A stretch of 64,000 bases of DNA. Source: CAZPBC01 sp964584775. GTDB taxonomy: Bacteria; Chlamydiota; Chlamydiia; Chlamydiales; SLFE01. A program made the position numbers and the translations under genes. The notes below the pieces were generated by a model, which ran no database searches, had not been told where the DNA came from, and worked only from the letters and a program-made list of their open reading frames with translations. Below, piece by piece: positions 7,966 through 17,680 of the stretch. The stretch covers positions 8,422 through 72,421 of the forward strand of contig CAZPBC010000006.1 in the NCBI GenBank assembly GCA_964584775.1, given 5' to 3'. Within the stretch, counting starts at the first letter, position 1. Each line of letters opens with the position of its first letter.

Positions 7966-9190
7966 GGACTTTCTGTCCCTGAGCTCGCTCTTGAAAGAGA
8001 GCGAGGCTTCCCACAATAAAGAAGCACGCTCCAATCCATGCAGCTCCTGAGGGGTACATCCCAATCACCGATCCAAAGGCGAGAGGACTTGTGGCCATTG
8101 CCAGCGATTGAATCGACTGGTAGACCCCCATCACCTCTCCTTGCCGGTCGTCACTCGCACGGTTCGAAATGTGTGCAGCAATGACCGGATAAAGCGAAGC
8201 CAGAAGCGCCATCATCAAGACGATACTCGCCCAAACAGCTTCGATATAGGTGCACTGTGACACCGTGAGGAGAACGAGTCCTCCGAGTCCCATAAAGAAA
8301 GTGGAGTAGTTCTCTGGCTTAAATTGCTGGACAAAAGCGGTAGATGCCACAAAAGCAAAGAAGGCGTACCAGCCTCCACACCAGGCGTAAAAGTTTCCAA
8401 TCTCATGGATGGATGCTTGGAAGCGCTCTCTCAAAAAAAGAGGGGAGAACTCTCCAAAAAGGCTCCATCCAAACGACAGGCAAAACCCTCCGGTAAAGAG
8501 CCAGCTAAACTCTCGCATCGTAAAGACTTTTGTCACCTGTAAGATAGCCGAAAGGGGACTGCCCCTCTCCTCTTTCTTTTGATTGGGTTGACGCGTTTCA
8601 GGAAATTTAGTGCTCAGCAAGACGAGGTTGATCAAACACATGCTCCCTGCGGCAATAAACGGCGCATAAAAACCATAGAGGCTGGCGAGGAACCCTCCTA
8701 GAAAAGGTCCTACGGTGAATCCGATACCAAAACAGGAATTCAAAAGAGAAAAACGTCCCGCCTTGTTCTCTTCAGTGCTGATGTCGACCACCGTTGCGGA
8801 TGCGACCGCAGAGGTTCCTTCGGAAACACCGACACAGATGCGATAGATAAACAGGAGCGAGAGTGAATGGGTGTAAAGGCTCACCAAAGCGAGTAAGTAG
8901 CCCACAAACCCCGTTCCCATCCCTAAAAATAGGGCCGGTTTACGACCATAGCGGTCTGAAAAGGTCCCGAGTAGGGGGGCGAAAATAAACTGTCCCAGGG
9001 GCGCTAAAGCGACCAGGACACCGAACAGCACCCCTCTCGTCGAAGCGGAAGCAGAAGCCTCTAAAAAGGGAGATCCCGAATCAAACAAAAGCGCCGCCAG
9101 GATCGGATAAACGAGACCGATTCCTAGATAGTCAACAAATCCTATGAAGAGGATCACAACATAAATATAACGTTCTAGATGACGTTGCAT
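7958..9190 (-). CDS. major facilitator superfamily transporter (TetA-like drug:H+ antiporter type)
   Basis: A 410-residue protein with about twelve hydrophobic segments and the MFS loop motif GTFSDRYGRKP between helices 2 and 3, as in TetA/DHA1 exporters. It probably exports a small molecule using the proton gradient. The ATG at 9190 has GAGG a few bases upstream and is preferred over a TTG at 9223. It is convergent with the TauD-like gene and divergent from typA. An AT-rich perfect inverted repeat lies about 40 bp upstream (9233-9253) and could be an operator. The substrate is unknown. Confidence 0.88.
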   Translation of the reverse strand: MQRHLERYIYVVILFIGFVDYLGIGLVYPILAALLFDSGSPFLEASASASTRGVLFGVLVALAPLGQFIFAPLLGTFSDRYGRKPALFLGMGTGFVGYLLALVSLYTHSLSLLFIYRICVGVSEGTSAVASATVVDISTEENKAGRFSLLNSCFGIGFTVGPFLGGFLASLYGFYAPFIAAGSMCLINLVLLSTKFPETRQPNQKKEERGSPLSAILQVTKVFTMREFSWLFTGGFCLSFGWSLFGEFSPLFLRERFQASIHEIGNFYAWCGGWYAFFAFVASTAFVQQFKPENYSTFFMGLGGLVLLTVSQCTYIEAVWASIVLMMALLASLYPVIAAHISNRASDDRQGEVMGVYQSIQSLAMATSPLAFGSVIGMYPSGAAWIGACFFIVGSLALFQERAQGQKVLN

Positions 9191-9232
9191 AAAAACCTCA
9201 AAAAATAAAAATGAGTGTATCAAAAAAAATAT

Positions 9233-9253
9233 TGGAATAAAAAAATTATTCCA
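9233..9253. promoter_or_regulatory. 8-bp perfect inverted repeat upstream of the MFS gene
   Basis: TGGAATAA at 9233-9240 and TTATTCCA at 9246-9253 are separated by five A residues. The position, about 43 bp before the transporter ATG, suits an operator, but no regulator gene is adjacent. Confidence 0.3.
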
Positions 9254-9407
9254 TAGGCTTCCCAGCGCTTGGAAGGGATGGTCTATTCGGTTGAGCGAGA
9301 TTGGCTCCGAACAGACCTACTTAGAATGTGATCATAGGTAGATTTCCCATGGGACTACTTTAACATCTCCGGTTCATTATTATCTAGAAATCTATCAAAA
9401 ATGGGTG

Positions 9408-9413
9408 TATAAT
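9408..9413 (+). promoter_or_regulatory. probable -10 box of typA, very close to the start codon
   Basis: A consensus TATAAT sits only 11 bases before the typA ATG at 9425, with no convincing -35 hexamer and no Shine-Dalgarno between. If used, the transcript leader would be only a few bases long. Confidence 0.35.
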
Positions 9414-9424
9414 ATTCGTTAATT

Positions 9425-11230
9425 ATGAAAAAGAACCACAAAATACGTAATATTGCGATCATCGCCCACATTGACCATGGGAAGACGACGCTACTCGATG
9501 CTCTACTCAGACAAGCTGAGGTTTTCCGTTCGAACGAAGCGGTCCCAGAGCGTGTCATGGACTCCTATGATCAGGAAAAAGAGCGAGGGATCACCATCTT
9601 CGCCAAGCACACGACGATTGAGCGAGGAGATCTCACCATTAATATCATTGATACTCCTGGCCATGCCGACTTCTCAGGAGAGGTTGAACGCGTTCTTGGA
9701 ATGGTGAACTCCGTCCTTCTCTTAATTGATGCTCAGGATGGACCGATGCCTCAAACCCGCTTTGTCCTCTCAAAGGCGCTCAAGATGGGGCTCTCTCCGA
9801 TTGTGGTTGTGAACAAGATCGACCGTCCTCATGCGGATCCTGATGAAGCGCTCAATAAGACTTTCGATCTCTTTGTGGAGCTGGGGGCAAACGACCAGCA
9901 GCTCGACTTTAAACACTGCTACGCTTCGGCAATCCAGGGCTATGCGATGAGAGAGATCGGGGAGACTTCTGAAGATCTCGCGCCTCTCTTTGACATGATT
10001 GAAGAAGAGGTTCCCGCACCTGTTGATAACCCTGAAGTTCCCTTCTTTATCCAAGCGATGACCATTGGCTATGATGATTACTTAGGAAGGCAGTTTACAG
10101 GACGGATTCTCGGTGGAAGTGTCAAAAAAGGACAAAAAGTCCTCCGCCGATCAGGTGATCAAGAGAGCTCTTACACGGTGACTCGTGTGGAAGGATACAG
10201 TGGATTAAAGCGTGTGGAGCTGGACGAGGCGTTTGCAGGTGATATCGTTGTGATTTCAGGTGTGAACGATGTCCTACTTGGAGATACCATTTGTGATCCA
10301 GAAAGTCCTGAGAAGCTTCCCTCTATCGCGATCGATGAGCCGACGCTCTCGATTGATATTACTGTGAACAATAGTCCCTTTGCAGGTAAAGAGGGGAAGC
10401 ATGTCACCTTCAATAAGATCCGTGAGCGCCTCCTGAAAGAAAAGCGCTCCAATATCTCTCTTCAGATTGAAGAGCCGACTCCAGAAGTGATGAAGGTTTC
10501 CGGACGAGGTGAACTCCATCTAGCGGTCCTTTTAGAGGCGATGCGCCGAGAAGGGTTTGAGATGACCGTTTCAAAGCCTCAGGTGATCTTTAAAGAGATC
10601 GACGGTGTGAAGCACGAGCCTTTTGAAAAGGTCTACATCGAAGTCCCTGAAGAGTATTCAGGAACCGTCATTGAAGCTCTTTCGAAAAGAAAAGGCGAGA
10701 TGCAGCATCTCAACAACAACGAGCAGGGGCTCTCGGAGATGGAATTTTTGATCCCCACCCGTGGACTGATGGGCTACCGCGATGAGTTTTTGACAGCGAC
10801 CCGAGGACTTGGGGTGATGACATCAGTGTTTGATCAATACCTGCCTCATAAGGGAGAGATTCCTCAGCGAGATAAGGGAGCCTTGATTTCAATTAATAAG
10901 GGCGCAGTCACTGCCTACGCTGTTGGACAGATTCAAGAGCGCGGAGTGCTCTTTGTCTCTCCTGGAGAAGAGGTTTATGAGGGAATGATTGTCGGCGAGC
11001 ATGCGCGTGATAACGACCTTGTTGTGAACAGCACACGTTCCAAGCAGCTCACGAACTTCCGTTCTAGCGGAGCAGATGAAGCGATCTTTGTGACTCCTGC
11101 TCGAAAAATGACACTTGAACAATCGATCGATTTCATTGAAAATGATGAGCTCGTTGAAATTACGCCTGAAAACACCCGTCTTCGCAAGCGCCACCTCACG
11201 GAGGTCGACCGAAAGAGGGCTAAAGTTTAA
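9425..11230 (+). CDS. typA: ribosome-associated GTPase TypA/BipA
   Basis: This translational GTPase of the EF-G family binds the 70S ribosome and aids 50S assembly and stress adaptation. The 601 residues start IAIIAHIDHGKTTLL (P-loop), followed by ERGITI (switch I), DTPGHADF (G3) and NKIDRP (G4). The BipA-specific C-terminus follows, with SKRKGEMQHL and PTRGLMGYRDEF. The length matches the family. No Shine-Dalgarno is evident before the ATG. A small unknown gene follows after 10 bases and is probably cotranscribed. Confidence 0.97.
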   Translation: MKKNHKIRNIAIIAHIDHGKTTLLDALLRQAEVFRSNEAVPERVMDSYDQEKERGITIFAKHTTIERGDLTINIIDTPGHADFSGEVERVLGMVNSVLLLIDAQDGPMPQTRFVLSKALKMGLSPIVVVNKIDRPHADPDEALNKTFDLFVELGANDQQLDFKHCYASAIQGYAMREIGETSEDLAPLFDMIEEEVPAPVDNPEVPFFIQAMTIGYDDYLGRQFTGRILGGSVKKGQKVLRRSGDQESSYTVTRVEGYSGLKRVELDEAFAGDIVVISGVNDVLLGDTICDPESPEKLPSIAIDEPTLSIDITVNNSPFAGKEGKHVTFNKIRERLLKEKRSNISLQIEEPTPEVMKVSGRGELHLAVLLEAMRREGFEMTVSKPQVIFKEIDGVKHEPFEKVYIEVPEEYSGTVIEALSKRKGEMQHLNNNEQGLSEMEFLIPTRGLMGYRDEFLTATRGLGVMTSVFDQYLPHKGEIPQRDKGALISINKGAVTAYAVGQIQERGVLFVSPGEEVYEGMIVGEHARDNDLVVNSTRSKQLTNFRSSGADEAIFVTPARKMTLEQSIDFIENDELVEITPENTRLRKRHLTEVDRKRAKV

Positions 11231-11240
11231 GGAAGGTTAG

Positions 11241-11525
11241 ATGCACACAACACGTCGAACTTCATGGCCCTCTACTGCGCGTGTGGATATTACCACTTCT
11301 CAGTTTGCAGCGACGCTTCTTTCTCAACTTAACGAAGCGCATGAGAGAGTCACCTACAAGTTCACTGATATCGGTACTTCCATCACTGTCCTTTATCTCC
11401 CAGAATATGCTGCCCTCCGCTGTCAGGTCAGCTCCCTTCCGAGCGACTATATCACCTCCACCCTCCGTGATGTCGCCTCCTCAAAAAAGCTCACCTTCGA
11501 GGGCTTTGTCATCAAAGGAGTTTAA
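11241..11525 (+). CDS. hypothetical protein (94 aa) downstream of typA
   Basis: A 94-codon frame begins 10 bases after typA, with AAGGAAGG just upstream of the ATG, and ends 4 bases inside the convergent rhodanese gene. The product is soluble, mixed alpha/beta in composition, Ser/Thr-rich, with no signal peptide. I do not recognise a family. Position and ribosome site support a real gene cotranscribed with typA. Confidence 0.55.
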   Translation: MHTTRRTSWPSTARVDITTSQFAATLLSQLNEAHERVTYKFTDIGTSITVLYLPEYAALRCQVSSLPSDYITSTLRDVASSKKLTFEGFVIKGV

Positions 11526-11956
11526 ATCTTATTCATTTTGTTGCCGGCGTTGACCCAGCCTTTGATGCCTGCTTTGTAAACATGCACATCTTCATAGCCC
11601 ATGCTGATGAGGCGGCGAGCGAGGTTAACACTCGCGGGACATTTGGCGCTCGCGCAGTAGACGACGATCGTTGAGCTTTTTGAGGGAAGAGCCGCGCGGA
11701 TATGGGTAGGAGGAGCATCAGGAGGTACCAGGCGGGCGTTTCCGATGCGGTAGCCATCGTCATTCTTTCTCTTGCGTGCGTCGACAAGGATGAGGTCCTT
11801 GTTGGTTTCCATCATCCTCTTCAGTTCATTCGTTTGAATCTCATTATGCTGGGAGAAAAAAGGAGAGACCGCTCTGGGAGTGGAAGACTCCAGCGCTGCG
11901 GTAGAGTTGAAAGAGGTGCTAAGAAGAAAAAGAGAAAGAATTTGGGGGATCATCAT
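11522..11956 (-). CDS. secreted rhodanese-domain protein
   Basis: This 144-residue protein has an N-terminal signal peptide (MMIPQILSLFLLSTSF) and a single rhodanese domain. DLILVDARKR is the first conserved strand, the active-site loop is YCASAKCP with Cys101 in the catalytic position, and GIKGWVNAG is near the end. Rhodaneses transfer sulfane sulfur or act as thiol relays; the signal peptide places this one in the periplasm. The ATG pair at 11956/11953 follows AAGGA, eight bases after the stop of the outer membrane factor gene, so it is probably the last gene of RND operon 1. A second Cys (106) in the loop is unusual and could allow a disulfide. Confidence 0.8.
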   Translation of the reverse strand: MMIPQILSLFLLSTSFNSTAALESSTPRAVSPFFSQHNEIQTNELKRMMETNKDLILVDARKRKNDDGYRIGNARLVPPDAPPTHIRAALPSKSSTIVVYCASAKCPASVNLARRLISMGYEDVHVYKAGIKGWVNAGNKMNKI

Positions 11957-11963
11957 ACATTCC

Positions 11964-13394
11964 TTAGGGTTGCCACCCTCCACCGAGAGACCGGTAGAGA
12001 GAGATTAAACTTTGTGCGGAGTCACCTTTCGTGATGACATAGCGTTCTTGTTGTAAAAGCTGTTCTTGTTGCGAGTTAAGGACCCGCGTGTAATCTGCAA
12101 AACCGTCGACATACTGTGCTGTTGCGAGGGCGGTTGATCGGAGTGCTGCTTCGACACCCGAGCCAAGAGATTCGAGAGCCTCTTTGTTTTTCAGGTAGGC
12201 ATAGATCGAGTCTTCCACTTCACGGTAGGCATTGAGGGAGAGGTTCTGGTAGCTGAAGAGGAACTCGTAAAAGCGTGCGTATTCAGCACGGACGCGGTAG
12301 GTGAGTCTTCCGTAGTTAAAAATGGGCCAGCTAAACGAGGGCCCATAGGTTGCTGAAAAGCTAGAAGGGCTGAGGAGGGTTCCTCCCGATCCGGAGGCAA
12401 TGAAGATGTTGTTTCCGCTTGACTGGAAGCCCACAAAACCTGAAATCGAAATGTGCGGGAGGAGGTCCGCCTCGGCAACACCGATCAACTCAGACTGTGC
12501 AGCTAGGCGGTAGAGGCTCGCACGCACGTCGGGACGGTTTTTCAGAAGCTCACAAGGCACTGTCACCATCACATTCTCGCTGGTCTCAGGGACCACGCCC
12601 TCGCCATAGAAGCAAGGAGATAAACACTCTGGAGTCGCACCGAGGAGCACAGCCAGCGCGTTGTGTGCTGCACGGAGTTCACTTTGGAGGAGGGGAAGAT
12701 TTGTCCGTGTATTTTCTAAAAAGGCCTTTGCTTGTTGAACGTCCAGCTCGGTAACGGCTCCCACTTCCCAGCGAACTTGTGCGATTTCAAGAGCGCGCTC
12801 TTGGACTTTGATGTTGCTTTTGATGATGTCAATCCGCTCTTGAAGCGTCCGGATTCCCATATAGGTCGAAGCGATGTCAGCGATGAGAAGGATGCGTACT
12901 TGTTCATAGTCGGCAGCCGTCGCAAAGAGCACTTGCTTCGAAGATTCGATCAAACGGCGGAATTTTCCCCAAAAATCGAGTTCCCAGGCAACATTCATTC
13001 CAAGGTTGTAATCCCAGTAAAAGCGGTCGGAGAAACGGGTGTTGGGAGCGTTAGAGCTAATGCTTTGATGGAATGCAGATCCTTCCATGTCCTGTGTCTG
13101 GGGAAAGAAATCTCCGACTGCAATTCCTAAAATAGAACGGGCTTCTAGAATGCGCATCCCGGCCTCTTTAAGAGGGAGGTTCTCAGAGAGACCCCAAGCG
13201 ATCAGCTCATTGAGGATGGGGTCTTCAAAGAGCTCCCACCAGGTCTGGAGATCGAGATCAGCGACCTCCACACGCTCATCACACTCTTCCATCCAATCCG
13301 CCTGCGCTGGTGCAGGAGGGTTTCTAAATTGGGGGCCTACTTTGAAACAACTTGTCAACAAGCAGAGGAGGAGAAGAGGAGTCACTTTACGCAT
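11964..13394 (-). CDS. outer membrane factor lipoprotein of RND operon 1 (OprM/NodT type)
   Basis: A 476-residue outer membrane channel protein with lipobox LLTSC (Cys16), the TWWELFEDPILNELI segment near residue 50, two helical OEP repeats and the terminal SLGGGWQP typical of the family. It forms the outer membrane exit duct for the pump encoded just upstream; its start overlaps the pump stop by eight bases. Compared with the first outer membrane factor in the window (354-2027) this one ends normally. The substrate is not predictable. Confidence 0.93.
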   Translation of the reverse strand: MRKVTPLLLLCLLTSCFKVGPQFRNPPAPAQADWMEECDERVEVADLDLQTWWELFEDPILNELIAWGLSENLPLKEAGMRILEARSILGIAVGDFFPQTQDMEGSAFHQSISSNAPNTRFSDRFYWDYNLGMNVAWELDFWGKFRRLIESSKQVLFATAADYEQVRILLIADIASTYMGIRTLQERIDIIKSNIKVQERALEIAQVRWEVGAVTELDVQQAKAFLENTRTNLPLLQSELRAAHNALAVLLGATPECLSPCFYGEGVVPETSENVMVTVPCELLKNRPDVRASLYRLAAQSELIGVAEADLLPHISISGFVGFQSSGNNIFIASGSGGTLLSPSSFSATYGPSFSWPIFNYGRLTYRVRAEYARFYEFLFSYQNLSLNAYREVEDSIYAYLKNKEALESLGSGVEAALRSTALATAQYVDGFADYTRVLNSQQEQLLQQERYVITKGDSAQSLISLYRSLGGGWQP

Positions 13395-16300
13395 CGGGCT
13401 TCTCCTTTTTGACCTGGTAGATGACGGAGTAGAGGACTGGTACAGCCAAGAGAGTGATAAACGTTCCGACAGAAAGACCAGCCATGATGCTCACAGCCAT
13501 GGAGACCCAGAAGACATCTTGGAGGAGGGGGATCACACCGAGGACGGTGGTCATGGCTGCTAAAGCGACCGGACGGACACGGGTGATGGTTGCATCAATG
13601 ATGGCATGGTAAGGGTCCTTCCCATCTGCAATGAAGTCGTTACATGCGTCTAGTAGGACCACAATGTTCTTGTTCATCATTCCACCGAGACTCATCACTC
13701 CGAGTAGAGCCAGGAATCCAAACGGAACGTTGAAGATCAGAAGGCCGAAAGTCACTCCAATGATCGCGAGGGGGAGCGTGAGGATGATCAGGAGGACAGG
13801 TCGGAGGGAGTTGAAGACGGAGACGATCATGAGCAGGATGAGGACCACAGCCGGAATGATTCCAGGGATGAGCGATTTTTTTGCATCGGAAGAGCTCTCC
13901 TGTTCCCCTGCCCAGAAAATTTGATAGCCAGGAGGGAGAGGAACTTTGGCGATCTCTTTTTCGATACTGGCTTTTAGCGTAGGAAAGGTGACCCCTCTTG
14001 CTGCATCACCTTGAACCGTGATGGAGCGTCGTCGGTTCCATCGGTTGATCATTGCTTCATCCCATTCGAGGCCGACTCCATCGATCACCTGCCCCAGTGG
14101 AATGCTCTTTGTCGAGAGCTCGGGGCGGACCTGGATATTGGGATATTGAGTGAGCATGTTGTTGCGCTCCTCATCGATATTCCGAACGGTGATCGGATAA
14201 AGGTGGCGTCCCTGACGGTAAAGTCCGACGGCTCTTCCATCAAAACGCCGCTTGAGTGCATCAGCGACATCTGGACGAGTGAGAGAAGAGAGGCGGCCGC
14301 GCTTTTGGTCATATTCGACATCAAAGTTGATCACAGGGTTCATCACGTCGAGGCGCATATCTCGACCGTAGGGGCTGGCTTCTGCAATCGATTTGACCTT
14401 GTCTGCAAGCTCTCTAAGGGTCTTTAGGTCTGCTTCACCAGGCCCGCTGATGCGAAGCTCAAACTTCCATGCATTTCCTGGACCGACTCCGAATTTACGG
14501 TAGCGGATCATGGCATCGGGAAACTCTTGGCTGGTCCAACTTTGGAATTTATCGATAAAGGGATCGATACTTGCGTAGGAATCAAAGTTGATGATCAGCT
14601 GCGCATAGTTAGGATAGGGCTTTTCAGGTTCAACAGGAAGGTAAAAGCGTGGAGGACCTGCGCCGATAAAGGTAGAGATGCTTTCAACGGTATCGTCCGT
14701 AAAGAATTTCTCTTCGATTCTCTTCGTGTCTGCGGAGACGTTCTCGATCCGTGTACTATTTTCCATCCAGAAGTCAACCATCAATTGAGGCCGTGTGGAG
14801 TCAGGAAAGAACATCTGTTTGACAAACCCAAAGCAGAAGATGCTGAAGACAAAGACACCTGCGATGACCATCAGCGTGAGCTTAGAGTTGTCGATGAGGT
14901 AGACGAGGAGTCTGCGGAATTTTTGGTAGAAAGGAGTGTCGAACTCTCCACCGCTTTTGGTGTTCTCTTCTTTTTTTGCATTGAGAAAATCGATGCAGTG
15001 GAGGGGAGTGATACAAAGAGCTACGAACCAGCTGATCAATAGAGAAGCAGCGACTACAAGAAAAAGAGTTTGGCAGTATTCACCGGTGCTTTCTGGGGAG
15101 AGGTAGATCGGGAAGAAGGCCATTACAGCGACAAGTGTTGCTGCAAATAGAGGATAGGCAGGGTTGGCTGCGGATTCAACGGCGGCTTTAATGGGGTGCA
15201 TTCCTTGACGGATGCGGACAGCGATTCCATCGGAGACAACGATAGAGTTGTCGACCATCATCCCGAGAGCGATGATGAGTGCTCCAAGCGACATCCTTTG
15301 GAACGGTATCTGAAGCATTGCCATGAAGATGAAGGTGGCAAGGATCGTTAAAAGGAGGTCGACTCCAATGATCGCTCCCATACGAATCCCAGAAGGAATC
15401 ATCAAGACCACAAGAACGATGAGAATGGCTTCCACGAGGCTCACTACAAAACCGTTGACAGCAGCGTCCACGACGTCCGACTGCCAGGCAATTTTATGTA
15501 GAAAAACGCCGGCGGGAAGCTTTTCAACAATGTGATCCACAGCGATTGAGAGAGCGTTTCCCACCTCGACGATGTTGGATTCTTCTGAGCCCGCAATTTG
15601 AATGCCGATGGCACGCTGGCCATCAAAGCGCATGAGGGTCTTAGGCGGATCGAGATAACCCGTCCGTACGGTCGCGACGTCTTTGATTTTGATAAATTGG
15701 TTGTTGGCCTTTTTCAGGAGAGAAGCTGCCGTCTCTTCAGAGCGTTGATCGCCTGCGATGATATCGATCACATCCTGTGCTTTGGGACGGATGATCAGTT
15801 CTCCAATCTCTTCAGGAGACTTAAACTCTCCTGCTGTCATGAGGCGGAAACGATTTCCCTCGGTATCCACATGTCCTGAGTCCACGACGATATTTTGTGC
15901 TTTCAGGGTATTGAGGATCGTTTCAGCTGTGAGCTCGAGCGCTGCAATCTGCTTTTCAGAGAAGTCAAGATAGACCACACGGGGTTGAACCCCCCACAGA
16001 TCGACACGGGTCACATTAGGAATGATGCTGAGCTCTTTTTTGATGATATCTGCAAAATCTTCGAGTTCAGAGTAGCTGTAGTCTTCCCCAGTCAAAGCGA
16101 GGAGGAACCCGTAGACCTGTCCAAAATCGTCATAGATCAGCGGCTTTTCCACTCCTGGGGGGAGATCGGGGATGACGTTATTGACCTTCTTGCGCATGAT
16201 GTCCCAGATCTGTGGGAGCGCTTTGGACCAATACTTGGGTTGGATTTTGACCGTGATGATCGATTCTCCTGGTTTGGAGATCGATTTCACCTCTTTCAGC

Positions 16301-16530
16301 TCCAACATCTCTTGTAAAGACTTCTCAATCCGGTCTGTGACCTCGAGCTCGACCTCCTCAGCACTGGCACCTGGATAACGTGTGATGATTTGAGCATCTT
16401 TGACGGTATAGGTCGGATCTTCAAGGCGGCCGAGCGTGAAAAAGCTCATGATTCCGCCAAAAAGCATGAGGGCGCAGATAAAGTAGTTCAGTGTCTTGTA
16501 TTTGAGGAAAAACTCAACGACAGACTTCAT
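13387..16530 (-). CDS. RND efflux pump inner-membrane subunit, operon 1
   Basis: This 1047-residue proton-driven exporter of the AcrB/HAE1 superfamily has the duplicated layout of six membrane helices with large periplasmic loops. The helix-4 motif is GMMVDNSIVV, so the second Asp of the AcrB VDD pair is Asn, as in the TriC/MexI-like branch. The N-terminus KTLNYFICALMLFGGIMSF is the first helix. ATG 16530 overlaps the adaptor stop as ATGA; a TTG at 16545 is less likely. The gene order adaptor-pump-outer membrane factor is complete, so the whole tripartite pump is encoded here. Confidence 0.95.
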   Translation of the reverse strand: MKSVVEFFLKYKTLNYFICALMLFGGIMSFFTLGRLEDPTYTVKDAQIITRYPGASAEEVELEVTDRIEKSLQEMLELKEVKSISKPGESIITVKIQPKYWSKALPQIWDIMRKKVNNVIPDLPPGVEKPLIYDDFGQVYGFLLALTGEDYSYSELEDFADIIKKELSIIPNVTRVDLWGVQPRVVYLDFSEKQIAALELTAETILNTLKAQNIVVDSGHVDTEGNRFRLMTAGEFKSPEEIGELIIRPKAQDVIDIIAGDQRSEETAASLLKKANNQFIKIKDVATVRTGYLDPPKTLMRFDGQRAIGIQIAGSEESNIVEVGNALSIAVDHIVEKLPAGVFLHKIAWQSDVVDAAVNGFVVSLVEAILIVLVVLMIPSGIRMGAIIGVDLLLTILATFIFMAMLQIPFQRMSLGALIIALGMMVDNSIVVSDGIAVRIRQGMHPIKAAVESAANPAYPLFAATLVAVMAFFPIYLSPESTGEYCQTLFLVVAASLLISWFVALCITPLHCIDFLNAKKEENTKSGGEFDTPFYQKFRRLLVYLIDNSKLTLMVIAGVFVFSIFCFGFVKQMFFPDSTRPQLMVDFWMENSTRIENVSADTKRIEEKFFTDDTVESISTFIGAGPPRFYLPVEPEKPYPNYAQLIINFDSYASIDPFIDKFQSWTSQEFPDAMIRYRKFGVGPGNAWKFELRISGPGEADLKTLRELADKVKSIAEASPYGRDMRLDVMNPVINFDVEYDQKRGRLSSLTRPDVADALKRRFDGRAVGLYRQGRHLYPITVRNIDEERNNMLTQYPNIQVRPELSTKSIPLGQVIDGVGLEWDEAMINRWNRRRSITVQGDAARGVTFPTLKASIEKEIAKVPLPPGYQIFWAGEQESSSDAKKSLIPGIIPAVVLILLMIVSVFNSLRPVLLIILTLPLAIIGVTFGLLIFNVPFGFLALLGVMSLGGMMNKNIVVLLDACNDFIADGKDPYHAIIDATITRVRPVALAAMTTVLGVIPLLQDVFWVSMAVSIMAGLSVGTFITLLAVPVLYSVIYQVKKEKPDA

Positions 16531-17621
16531 GGTGTCGCTTCCCAAATGTGGACTTTTTGACCTGGCTTGAGAAACTGTGCACCTGCAGAGACAGCCATCT
16601 CACCTGGTTGAATGTCTCCGGTGACGTAGGTGGCGGCTTGTGTCATCTTGACCACCTCGACTTTTTTCGCGACGAGTGTGGAGGTTTCAGAGTCGATCAC
16701 CCAGATTTTATCTTCTCCATCTTGAGAGAAGAGACTCGTGACGGGGAGCTTGAAGACGGGAGTCGTGAGCCCTTTATATTTGACGCGGAGGGCGGCATCG
16801 CCCGTCATCCCTGAGAAAATATCAATGGGCTTGCTCGGCTTGAGTAAGAGGGTGACTGGGTAGGTCCGCGTGGCTCTATTTGGCTCGGTTCCAATCTCTT
16901 TCAATGTTCCGCTGATTTTCACAGTTGGATAGAGGTCAAGGCGGACGTTGAATTGGCTTTTGGCTGTGATATTACGTAGTTGAGCCTCAGGAACATCAAT
17001 CATCATCTCCGCCTGGTTGTTATTCAGGATCCGGATGACGGGCTGGTTCGCTTTGACGTACTCATGGTTTTCAACATAGGTGGCAACGACGATGCCATCA
17101 AAAGGGGATTCGAGGTAGGTGTAGCTCAGTTCATCTTGAGCCGCATCTTTTTCAGCTTCAGCAACTTTTAAAGCAGCCTGCTGCTCCATCCAGAACTCTC
17201 GCTTCTCGTCGACGAGACGCTCACTGATCGCTCCAGGATCTTTCTCTTGGATACGGATCACCCGCTCATAATCGCTTTTGGCAAACCGAAGCTGAGCTTC
17301 GATCTTATCGACTTGCGCTTCCTTATTCGCAAGGCGGACTTCAAAGTCACGGGGATCAATCCGGGCGATGATCTGCCCTTGCTTGACCCGGTCTCCCACA
17401 AAAACGGGCCTCTCGACTAAGGGACCACTCACCCTGAAGGCGAGGGTCACACGGTCGACAGCCCGCGTCTGACCAGGGAAAATATGGCGATCAGAGGCCA
17501 CGACTCGCTCGAGTTTTTGGGCTTTAACCGTTACGACCTTAGGGGGTTCTGGAGGAGTTTCGCATGCGCTGAGGAGTAGGAGCGCGCACAGTGGTAAAAT
17601 ATGGAGCTTTGAATGAGTCAC
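16527..17621 (-). CDS. RND periplasmic adaptor (membrane fusion) lipoprotein, operon 1
   Basis: A 364-residue AcrA/MexA-type adaptor. The lipobox is LLLSAC near residue 20. The lipoyl half-motifs are VSGPLVERPVFVGDRVKQGQ and TYLESPFDGIVVATYVENHE, with an alpha-helical hairpin between them (residues about 95-170) and beta-barrel and membrane-proximal domains after. It links the inner-membrane pump to the outer membrane factor. It is the first gene of a minus-strand operon that continues to the rhodanese. Confidence 0.94.
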   Translation of the reverse strand: MTHSKLHILPLCALLLLSACETPPEPPKVVTVKAQKLERVVASDRHIFPGQTRAVDRVTLAFRVSGPLVERPVFVGDRVKQGQIIARIDPRDFEVRLANKEAQVDKIEAQLRFAKSDYERVIRIQEKDPGAISERLVDEKREFWMEQQAALKVAEAEKDAAQDELSYTYLESPFDGIVVATYVENHEYVKANQPVIRILNNNQAEMMIDVPEAQLRNITAKSQFNVRLDLYPTVKISGTLKEIGTEPNRATRTYPVTLLLKPSKPIDIFSGMTGDAALRVKYKGLTTPVFKLPVTSLFSQDGEDKIWVIDSETSTLVAKKVEVVKMTQAATYVTGDIQPGEMAVSAGAQFLKPGQKVHIWEATP

Positions 17622-17680
17622 AGGACAACCTTAATATCATCTACCTTCAGCCCTGAACTTATGGATGGATGGGTTGGTTG

